Below, in pieces: positions 1-5,134 of a DNA stretch of 5,996 nucleotides. This DNA is from an uncultured Rhodospirillales bacterium (GTDB lineage: Bacteria; Pseudomonadota; Alphaproteobacteria; Acetobacterales; Acetobacteraceae), in NCBI GenBank assembly GCA_903932545.1, contig CAIZGT010000690.1, positions 1 to 5,996 on the forward strand. The letters run 5' to 3'. The position numbers and the translations under genes are program-made. The notes beneath the pieces were generated by a model, which saw only the letters and a program-made list of their open reading frames with translations, had not been told where the DNA came from and made no database searches. Each line of letters opens with the position of its first letter. The first letter of the stretch is position 1.

Positions 1-389
1 CCAAGCGCGGCGTGGATGTGCGACTGCTGCTTGGCGATCAGAGCGATTCAGAGGTGGCGCTCACCGTCGCCCGCTCACGCTATTCCGATCTGCTGGAAGT
101 GGGCGTCAAAATCTATGAGACCCACGGCATTATTCTGCATTCCAAAACCATCGTGATCGATGGGGTGTGGTCGGTGGTTGGCTCGTCGAATTTTGATCAT
201 CGCAGCGTGCTCTACAATGACGAGATCGACGCGGTGGTGCTGGGCAGCCAGACCGCGCAAGAGTTGGAAGCGATGTTTGCCGATGACGCGCGCGGTGCCA
301 CCCTGATCGACCCCGCCGCTTGGCAGCATCGCCCGGTGCTGAAACAACTCGACGGGGTGTTCTGGCGGCTTTGGCAGCCGATGCTTTAG
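1..389 (+). CDS. Cardiolipin synthase-like phospholipase D family protein, C-terminal part (5' truncated)
   Basis: The reading frame is open from base 3 and runs in from the left edge, so only the last 128 or so residues are present. A phospholipase D motif HxKx4D is visible as HSKTIVID (bases 138-161). It is followed by the usual GSSNFDHRS segment and by YNDEIDAVV. The C-terminal pattern of an RP-x-L-x-x-L run ending in W-R-L-x-x-P-L is typical of bacterial cardiolipin synthases. This would be the second of the two HKD motifs of such enzymes. The family joins two phosphatidylglycerol molecules, or transfers a phosphatidyl group, at the cytoplasmic membrane to form cardiolipin. Other PLD-family transferases are possible because the N-terminal half and any membrane segments lie outside the window. 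The gene ends in TAG at 387-389. No clear terminator follows. Confidence 0.85.
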   Translation, partial: KRGVDVRLLLGDQSDSEVALTVARSRYSDLLEVGVKIYETHGIILHSKTIVIDGVWSVVGSSNFDHRSVLYNDEIDAVVLGSQTAQELEAMFADDARGATLIDPAAWQHRPVLKQLDGVFWRLWQPML

Positions 390-515
390 GTGCAATGATG
401 TAGATTGGCTGAAAACCCCTGCGCGGGGCTGCACTGCGCGCGTTACCATTTCTGGCAATTCCCAGGCGGTCGGAAAATGCATTAGCGTTTGGCGGTCCAA
501 GGGAGGATCACCAAT
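390..515. other. Intergenic spacer between the PLD gene and the SDR gene
   Basis: These 126 bases hold no supported gene. A short CCCC-TGCGC-GGGG hairpin (416-428) lies 26 bases after the PLD stop but has no T-run, so it is a poor terminator. No clear -35/-10 pair was found for the downstream gene. The only firm element is the ribosome binding site AGGGAGGA at 500-507, 8 bases before the ATG at 516. Confidence 0.5.
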
Positions 516-1268
516 ATGAGCCAAGCAGGAAAAATCGCCCTCGTAACCGGAGCAGGCAGTGGCGTTGGCCGCGCGGCAGCACTGGCATTGGCCGGCGCGG
601 GCTATAGCGTTGTTCTCGCTGGTCGCCGCGCTGATGCTCTGGCCGAAACGGCAGCACTGGTGCCGGGTGCTGAGATGCTTTCAGTGGCCACCGATGTCAG
701 TGACCCGGCTGGCGTTGCGGCGCTGTTTGAGGCGATCAAATCCAGCTATGGCCGCCTTGATGTGCTGTTTAACAATGCCGGTGCCGGAACGCCCGCCACC
801 GATTTCGGCGACCTGACGCATGCGATGTGGCAGGGCGTGGTGGGCGTGAACCTGATGGGCGCGTTCTATGTTGCCCATGCCGCCTATCGGATGATGCGGG
901 ACCAAACACCGCAGGGTGGGCGGATCATCAACAATGGCTCAATCTCAGCCCATGCGCCGCGCCCCGGCTCCGCCCCCTATACCAGCACGAAGCACGCCAT
1001 CACCGGACTGACCAAATCGATCTCGCTTGATGGACGGAAATACGACATCGCCTGTGGCCAGATCGATATCGGCAATGCTGCCACCCCGATGACCGCGCGC
1101 ATGGCCCTGGGCGTGCCGCAAGCCAATGGCACAACAATGGTGGAGCCGACATTCGATAGTGCCAATGTCGGCAAAACCATTGTGTATATGGCCGACATGC
1201 CGCTCGACACCAACGTCCAGTTCGTCACCGTGATGGCGACGAAGATGCCGTTTATTGGGCGGGGTTAA
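516..1268 (+). CDS. Short-chain dehydrogenase/reductase (SDR), classical type
   Basis: A 250-residue protein of normal classical SDR length. The glycine-rich nucleotide-binding motif TGAGSGVG is at residues 11-18 and the NNAG motif at 86-89. The presumed catalytic residues Ser142, Tyr155 and Lys159 (YTSTK) are present, with the usual 13-residue spacing between Ser and Tyr. Two arginines after the second beta strand (AGRR, 37-38) suggest NADP(H) rather than NAD(H); this is inference. The family oxidises alcohols or reduces carbonyls in the cytoplasm; the substrate cannot be read from sequence. I chose ATG 516 rather than the in-frame TTG at 489 because AGGGAGGA lies 8 nt upstream of the ATG and the protein then starts just before the first beta strand. 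The gene stands alone on its strand and converges on the DUF3297 gene with 5 bp between stops. Confidence 0.92.
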   Translation: MSQAGKIALVTGAGSGVGRAAALALAGAGYSVVLAGRRADALAETAALVPGAEMLSVATDVSDPAGVAALFEAIKSSYGRLDVLFNNAGAGTPATDFGDLTHAMWQGVVGVNLMGAFYVAHAAYRMMRDQTPQGGRIINNGSISAHAPRPGSAPYTSTKHAITGLTKSISLDGRKYDIACGQIDIGNAATPMTARMALGVPQANGTTMVEPTFDSANVGKTIVYMADMPLDTNVQFVTVMATKMPFIGRG

Positions 1269-1273
1269 GGCGT

Positions 1274-1546
1274 TCAGCCCTCGCTGGCGATGTCGCGCAG
1301 ATAGGCCTCAACTGGGCCTGTCACCTTCATCGTCAGCGGGCGGCCTTTGCGGTCAACCGAGTTGCCAACGGAAAGCCGCACCCAGCCTTCACTGATACAG
1401 TATTCCTCAACGTTGGTTTTCTCCACGCCCTTGAAGCGAATGCCAACGCCATGTTCGAGCAGTTCTTGATTGAAGAACGGGCTCTTGGGGTCAGACGACA
1501 AACGATCCGGCATCACAAAATCAGCGTCAGCGGGGGAAGTGGACAT
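1274..1546 (-). CDS. DUF3297 family protein (function unknown)
   Basis: A 90-residue protein matching the DUF3297 family as I remember it: a PDRLSxDPxSP opening (residues 13-23), HGVGIRF (32-38), the very conserved KTNVEEYC (43-50), SEGWVR (52-57), VDRKGRPLT (64-72) and GPVEAY (77-82). The length is normal for the family. No signal peptide or membrane segment is seen, so a cytosolic protein is likely; the biochemical role is unknown. The start is ATG at 1546, with GAGG 7 nt upstream. An upstream in-frame GTG at 1576 would add 10 residues but lacks comparable support. The gene lies 66 bp downstream of the pheC-like gene on the same strand with no good terminator between them, so co-transcription is plausible. 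Nothing in the two proteins explains a shared task. Confidence 0.85.
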   Translation of the reverse strand: MSTSPADADFVMPDRLSSDPKSPFFNQELLEHGVGIRFKGVEKTNVEEYCISEGWVRLSVGNSVDRKGRPLTMKVTGPVEAYLRDIASEG

Positions 1547-1612
1547 CAGGCAACCTCGGACAAAACGGCCCCTCACCTAACCCGGCAGAAGGGTTTCATC
1601 AACATCAGGGCT

Positions 1613-2386
1613 TCAGGGCGCGGCAAGTGCCTTGTCCATCGTGGCGCGCCAGCTTCCGGATTTGAGTTCATCGAAGACGAACGCGTTCACTTCGGCCAGC
1701 AAATCATTGTCTGGCTGCACCCAATAGGATTTTTTCACCTCGGTGAACGGGGCGGGCACATGGGCGGGGCAGAGTTCGTGATGGATCATCGATTGATGGT
1801 CCACCTCCACGCCGTCTGTGACCATGACATCCTCGCGCCCGGCCACGATCTCGTCGAACACGGTGGCGTTGTCGGGATGGATGGTGAGCTTGGCGTGGGG
1901 AAAATTGGCGCGGGCGAAAGCCTCGTTGGACGCACCGGGATTGACCACGACGCGCACATCCGGCTGATCGATCGCAGCGATTGAGGTGAAGCGTTCTTTA
2001 TCAGCGCAACGTGCAACCGGGCGTTTGCCATCCACATCCATCGCCTGGGCGAACGGACCGGCGGCGAGACGTTTGGGCAGGATGGACACGCCGCCCATCG
2101 CCACATCGAATTTGCCCGCCGCGTAATCGGCTTCAAGCTGCGACCAGATGGTGGGGACGAACACCACCCGCACGCCCAACCGGGACGCCAAACGCTGCGC
2201 CATCTCGATATCGGCGCCGACATAACTGCCGTCGGAATTGCGGAAGCTGAAGGGTTTGTAGTCACCAGTGGTGCCGATGCGCAGTTCACCGCTCGCATGG
2301 ATGCGGTCAAGTACCGGCCCTGCCTGAACCTGCGCCGCCGCCAGAGCAATGATCAACCCCGCCATCATCCGAATTCCGTGTTGCAA
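1613..2386 (-). CDS. pheC: Periplasmic cyclohexadienyl (prephenate/arogenate) dehydratase-like protein, solute-binding-protein fold
   Basis: A 257-residue secreted protein of the family-3 solute-binding fold that resembles Pseudomonas PheC. The remembered PheC signatures present are TTGDYKPFS (39-47), VPTxW (77-81), the NPGxxNExFARAN run (149-161, with Glu155 in the segment I take to be active-site), HPDNATVF (170-177), TDGVE (190-194) and two cysteines (127 and 206) at the places of the PheC pair. PheC converts prephenate to phenylpyruvate and arogenate to phenylalanine in the periplasm. The alternative is an ordinary amino-acid binding protein; no ABC permease or ATPase gene is adjacent, which favours an enzyme. 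I chose the TTG start at 2386 because AGGAGGT (2392-2398) lies 5 nt upstream. The first 22 residues then form a signal peptide with an arginine, a hydrophobic core and an AxVQA cleavage site. The first ATG (2368) lies 23 nt from that site and loses the positive charge. Confidence 0.8.
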   Translation of the reverse strand: MQHGIRMMAGLIIALAAAQVQAGPVLDRIHASGELRIGTTGDYKPFSFRNSDGSYVGADIEMAQRLASRLGVRVVFVPTIWSQLEADYAAGKFDVAMGGVSILPKRLAAGPFAQAMDVDGKRPVARCADKERFTSIAAIDQPDVRVVVNPGASNEAFARANFPHAKLTIHPDNATVFDEIVAGREDVMVTDGVEVDHQSMIHHELCPAHVPAPFTEVKKSYWVQPDNDLLAEVNAFVFDELKSGSWRATMDKALAAP

Positions 2387-2391
2387 CGTGG

Positions 2392-2398
2392 ACCTCCT
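2392..2398 (-). promoter_or_regulatory. Ribosome binding site deciding a TTG start of pheC-like gene
   Basis: On the minus strand the bases read AGGAGGT, a full match to the anti-Shine-Dalgarno core, and 5 nt later comes TTG at 2386-2384. The nearest ATG codons (2368 and 2365) are more than 20 nt away. In-frame codons upstream of this site encode a basic, non-signal-like stretch, so translation probably starts at the TTG. Confidence 0.75.
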
Positions 2399-2504
2399 GC
2401 TTATTTTGCGCAGAGGATGGCAAGCCGGGCTGGCGGCCACAAGGCCCCGTTTGCGCGCAGCTTAGACACTTGTTGGAATTGAAAATCTTCTCTACCCAGA
2501 AGCC

Positions 2505-3644
2505 ATGTCTGAAACGCCGAACTCCACGCTTGAAGGATTTGTGGACCATGTCGATTGGCATGGCATTCGCGGATGGGCGTTTGACCGCGCAACGCCCGAT
2601 AAGGCGTTATGGTTGGAGGTGGTGATTGATGACACCCCAGGCGTGGCTTTTCTGGCAAATATGCGCAGGCAAGATCTGATTGATGCTGGATATGGCGCAG
2701 GCACATTCGCGTTTGAGCTGCGATTCCCGCAGCCACTCGACCCGTTGGGGGCGCATAAAGTTGATGTTCGCACCCGCGATGGGCGTGAAAGCTTGCCCAA
2801 CATGCCAGCGATGTTGGCCGCCGCACCGATGGCGTCGGCCAGTGAGCGTAACAAATTTGAAGCCGCCATCGCTGCCGAAATTGCCGCGGCCAGCACCGGG
2901 GCGGCACTTGATGAGACCATCGGCTATCTGCTGCGGCAAATCTACAAGCTGCTACAAAGCCGGGCCGATGTGCAAAGTGGTGTTGCGGCACTGCACCAAT
3001 TCCGGTTGCGCTGGAACGACTACCTGGCCGGAGAGCGTGTGATGCCACCACAGCCGGATAGTCGGCCCTGGGCGCTGATCGTTGATGTGGACCTGCCGCA
3101 CTACGCCGCACAACTCGCCCTGGTGCGCGCCATCCAGACACTCGGCTACCGGGTGGCGGTGACCAGCACGCAGAGTCTGGCACAACACGGCGCGGTGGCC
3201 GAGGCGCTGAGCGTGATGGATGTGGCGGTGCTGGGCGAGCCTGATTACTACACGGTGGAAGACATTCTGCGCCGCAACCGCGCCTTGTTCCGCGCTGTGG
3301 TGCTCAACACGCCGATGGTGGCCGCAGGCTACAGCGTGATGACGCGCCTGCACCAGCCGCGCGCCCGGCTGATCGCGATGCTTGGTGACGGCGAAGGCGA
3401 GGCCGCGCGACATGATCAGCCACTGATGCTCAGCGCCGCGCTGATCGCAGAATTTTTGATCGTTGAATCAGCAGCTTTGCAGCAGGATCTCACCCAACGC
3501 TTGCCGGGGCGGCGGATTGATCTGATCAACAATGCGGCCGATGAAGCGGAAATTGGCGCTTTGATGGTGCAGCTTTTGCCCAGATTGCGGTTCAACTTCG
3601 CCGATGGGCAGCCTAATCCTCCGGCCGTCCGCGATCCTTCTTGA
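2505..3644 (+). CDS. Orphan two-domain protein: N-terminal beta-rich domain plus N-terminal half of a GT4-like glycosyltransferase
   Basis: A 379-residue protein without signal peptide or membrane segment; I cannot name it. Residues about 9-95 (GFVDHVDWHGIRGWAFDR, then alternating strands ending in HKVDVR) resemble the beta-sandwich-like module I recall in front of glycosyltransferases in Acetobacteraceae and relatives. Residues about 112-175 are predicted helical. Residues about 188-345 look like the first Rossmann domain of a GT4-type transferase: a first strand ALIVDVDLPH (190-199), a helix plus LGYRVAV (213-219), a YYTVEDILRR segment (248-257), PRARLIAMLGD (285-295) and a VESAALQQDL segment (320-329). 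The second Rossmann half, with the EX7E donor-binding motif expected of GT4 enzymes, is missing, so catalysis is doubtful. The ATG at 2505 has only a weak AGAAG upstream. The 3' end overlaps arfB, tail to tail, by 32 bp. Role unknown; an accessory or degenerate glycosylation protein is inference. Confidence 0.7.
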   Translation: MSETPNSTLEGFVDHVDWHGIRGWAFDRATPDKALWLEVVIDDTPGVAFLANMRRQDLIDAGYGAGTFAFELRFPQPLDPLGAHKVDVRTRDGRESLPNMPAMLAAAPMASASERNKFEAAIAAEIAAASTGAALDETIGYLLRQIYKLLQSRADVQSGVAALHQFRLRWNDYLAGERVMPPQPDSRPWALIVDVDLPHYAAQLALVRAIQTLGYRVAVTSTQSLAQHGAVAEALSVMDVAVLGEPDYYTVEDILRRNRALFRAVVLNTPMVAAGYSVMTRLHQPRARLIAMLGDGEGEAARHDQPLMLSAALIAEFLIVESAALQQDLTQRLPGRRIDLINNAADEAEIGALMVQLLPRLRFNFADGQPNPPAVRDPS

Positions 3645-4029
3645 TCCGGCTGCGATTTTTCTTCTCATCCAGGCGGCGAAGCTGCGAGCCGTAGGTGGGC
3701 TTCGTCGCGCGACGGGTTTTTGGCACGATCGTGGCAGCGCGGATCAACTCCACCAGCGCAGCGAGCGCCGCCTCACGGTTGCGCAATTGTGAGGCGTGTT
3801 CCTGCGCGGTGAGCACCAGCACGCCGTCTTTCGTCATCCGCTGCCCAGCGAGATGGGCAAGGCGAGCTTTCACCGATGGCGGCAGGTTGTTGGAGGCGGC
3901 CACGTCAAAGCGCAGCATCACCGCGGTGGACACTTTATTGACGTTCTGCCCGCCCGGCCCGGAGGCGCGCACGAAGCTCTCATCGATCTCGTCTTCGGAA
4001 ATGGCGATGAACTTGGTGATGTTGATCAT
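3613..4029 (-). CDS. arfB: Peptidyl-tRNA hydrolase ArfB (YaeJ-type ribosome rescue factor)
   Basis: A 138-residue protein, close to the 140 residues of E. coli ArfB/YaeJ. The release-factor signature GPGGQNVNK is at residues 24-32, with the catalytic GGQ at 26-28. The C-terminal tail (about residues 104-136: PKTRRATKP, then KKNRSRIKKDR) is strongly basic, as expected for the extension that enters the empty mRNA channel of stalled ribosomes. ArfB hydrolyses peptidyl-tRNA on ribosomes stalled without a stop codon, so it acts in the cytoplasm. The tail and the lack of a codon-recognition domain separate it from RF1, RF2 and PrfH. The start is ATG at 4029, giving the standard MINITKF-like opening, with AAGG 6 nt upstream. 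The open frame extends further upstream, to about 4341, but that part is not family-like. It is convergent with the GT-like gene and divergent from the HMA gene. Confidence 0.93.
   Translation of the reverse strand: MINITKFIAISEDEIDESFVRASGPGGQNVNKVSTAVMLRFDVAASNNLPPSVKARLAHLAGQRMTKDGVLVLTAQEHASQLRNREAALAALVELIRAATIVPKTRRATKPTYGSQLRRLDEKKNRSRIKKDRGRPED
3629..3660 (+). terminator. Possible imperfect intrinsic terminator of the orphan GT-like gene
   Basis: Bases 3629-3636 (with a one-base bulge at 3632) can pair with 3643-3649 as a 7-bp stem around a 6-base loop. A TTTTT run follows at 3656-3660, six bases past the stem. The element overlaps the stop codon of the upstream gene and lies inside the arfB coding region. 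The bulge and the delayed T-run make it weak. Confidence 0.25.
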
Positions 4030-4037
4030 GGTCGGCC

Positions 4038-4066
4038 TTGACGTGCGGGCGTGGGCAGCGTTTAGC
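4038..4066 (+). promoter_or_regulatory. Candidate sigma70-type promoter for the hma-uppP-SGNH cluster
   Basis: TTGACG (4038-4043) is a five-of-six match to the -35 consensus. It is followed after exactly 17 bases by TTTAGC (4061-4066), a weaker -10 match (three of six). Transcription would begin near 4073, leaving about 20 bases of leader that contain the AAGGAGAG ribosome binding site (4081-4088) of the HMA gene. It sits in the 63-bp divergent spacer shared with arfB. No operator-like palindrome for a metal-sensing regulator is evident there. Confidence 0.4.
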
Positions 4067-4092
4067 CTCTGCATGCCATAAAGGAGAGTGCG

Positions 4093-4290
4093 ATGACCCG
4101 CTTTACCATCCCCGACATGGATTGCGAGGGCTGCGTTGGATCGATCAGGCGTGCGATTGCGGCAAAAGATCAAACCGCCACAATTTCCGCCAATTTGGCG
4201 ACACATATCCTGGACATCACCTCCGCACTCGATGCGCCCACGCTTGCGGGTATTATCGACGCTGCAGGATTTTCGGTAGAGGCGGGCTGA
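4093..4290 (+). CDS. Heavy-metal-associated (HMA) domain protein, putative copper chaperone
   Basis: A 65-residue single-domain protein, the usual size of CopZ/Atx1-type chaperones. The metal-binding loop is MDCEGC (residues 9-14), with Cys11 and Cys14 forming the CxxC pair; it is followed by the helix VGSIRRAIA. The strand-helix-strand order continues to AAGFSVEAG at the end, as in the ferredoxin-like HMA fold. The family binds Cu(I) or similar soft metals in the cytoplasm and passes them to a P-type ATPase or regulator; no such partner is in the window, so metal and partner are unknown. A good ribosome binding site, AAGGAGAG (4081-4088), precedes the ATG by 4 nt. The uppP gene starts 4 nt after its TGA, so the two are probably translated from one message. 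Confidence 0.88.
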   Translation: MTRFTIPDMDCEGCVGSIRRAIAAKDQTATISANLATHILDITSALDAPTLAGIIDAAGFSVEAG

Positions 4291-4294
4291 CACC

Positions 4295-5134
4295 ATGGAT
4301 TTTCTGAACACGATTTTCGTCGCGATTTTACAGGGTTCCACCGAGCTTTTCCCGGTGAGCAGCTTGGGCCACGCGGTTGTGGTGCCCGCGTTGCTGGACT
4401 GGAAGTTGGATCAACACTCACCGTCCTTCCTGCCGTTTTTGGTGTTGCTACACAGCGGCACCGCCATCGCCTTGCTGGCCTATTTTTGGCGCGATTGGTG
4501 GCAGATGGCGTCAGGCGTGCTGGGCTTGGCCGGGCGTGAGGCGGCGGTGAAGAATCGCCGGCTGTTCCTGCTGATCGTGATCGCCACCATCCCGGCGGTG
4601 ATTTTCGGCTTTGCGCTCAACAAATTTTTTAAAGAATTATTCGACAGCCCGATCATTGCCGCCGGTTTTCTGGTGTTAAACGGTGTGATGCTGATCGGTG
4701 GCGAGCGGCTGCGCGGCAAGCAGGGCACCCGCGAATTGACCGATCTTTCGATCAAAGACGCGGTGATTGTTGGCTTCTGGCAATGTGGTGCGCTTTTCCC
4801 AGGTATTTCGCGTTCAGGTGCCACCATCGTTGGCGGGCTGCTGCGCGGGGTAACGCATGAAGCTTCGGCGCATTTCTCCTTCCTGATCGCACTGCCGGTA
4901 CTTGTGGGCGCGACGGTGTTGGAAGTGCCCAAAATGCTCAAAGCCGGGCTGGCTCCGGGCGTGTTGCAGATGTCGGTTATCGCTGCGGTGGTGGCAGGCG
5001 TGGTGGCCTACCTCTCGACCGCGTTTTTGATGCGTTACTTCCGCGCCACCGATAAATGGTCGCTGGTACCGTTCGGCATTTACTGTCTGGTGTTTGGCGG
5101 CGGTGCGCTGCTGTGGCTGGGGCTGCGCGGTTGA
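4295..5134 (+). CDS. uppP: Undecaprenyl-diphosphatase UppP (BacA family)
   Basis: A 279-residue polytopic membrane protein of normal family length. The first signature (E/Q)xxxE is QGSTE (residues 13-17), continuing as LFPVSSLGH with His26. The second, PGxSRSxxT, is PGISRSGAT (169-177) with Arg173. Several hydrophobic segments are visible, for example about 48-64, 90-108, 120-136, 195-210, 226-246 and 257-276. The enzyme dephosphorylates undecaprenyl diphosphate to the monophosphate carrier, recycling the lipid used for peptidoglycan and other envelope glycans; high activity gives bacitracin tolerance. The first family position is Gln instead of the Glu of the E. coli enzyme, a known variant of the motif. 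There is no separate ribosome binding site beyond the G-rich 3' end of the HMA gene, so translational coupling is likely. The TGA overlaps the TTG start of the next gene. Confidence 0.95.
   Translation: MDFLNTIFVAILQGSTELFPVSSLGHAVVVPALLDWKLDQHSPSFLPFLVLLHSGTAIALLAYFWRDWWQMASGVLGLAGREAAVKNRRLFLLIVIATIPAVIFGFALNKFFKELFDSPIIAAGFLVLNGVMLIGGERLRGKQGTRELTDLSIKDAVIVGFWQCGALFPGISRSGATIVGGLLRGVTHEASAHFSFLIALPVLVGATVLEVPKMLKAGLAPGVLQMSVIAAVVAGVVAYLSTAFLMRYFRATDKWSLVPFGIYCLVFGGGALLWLGLRG

Noticed and set aside
416..428. CCCC-TGCGC-GGGG hairpin after the PLD gene as terminator
   Set aside because: Only four base pairs and no T-run on either strand; such hairpins are expected by chance in GC-rich DNA.
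75..524. Minus-strand open frame of 149 codons over the PLD gene end
   Set aside because: It lies opposite the clear phospholipase D coding frame, shows no recognisable family features, and is a mirror of biased codon use.
1579..1595. AACCC/GGGTT hairpin between pheC and the DUF3297 gene
   Set aside because: A five-pair stem with no T-run in the minus-strand direction; not enough to call a terminator between the two genes.
1451..1984. Plus-strand open frame of 177 codons opposite DUF3297 and pheC
   Set aside because: It spans two recognisable minus-strand genes and their spacer and has no family-like segments; it is a shadow frame.
2387..2504. Divergent promoters between pheC and the GT-like gene
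   Set aside because: Candidate TTG-containing -35 hexamers exist on both strands (for example TTGTTG at 2470-2475), but none has an acceptable -10 at 16-18 bp. The region must hold promoters, yet I cannot place them.
2401..3183. Long minus-strand open frame of 260 codons opposite the GT-like gene
   Set aside because: The protein is rich in Arg, Pro, Ser and His with no domain pattern. The + strand frame has coherent domain structure over the same bases.
4030..4341. N-terminal extension of ArfB by about 104 residues
   Set aside because: The extension runs through the divergent HMA gene and its promoter region. ArfB proteins start at the MINI-like segment and are about 140 residues long.
5056..5130. 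ATG at 5056 as the start of the SGNH gene
   Set aside because: It would overlap uppP by 79 bp and put a basic 25-residue stretch before the signal peptide. The TTG at 5131 fits the stop/start overlap and the signal peptide better.
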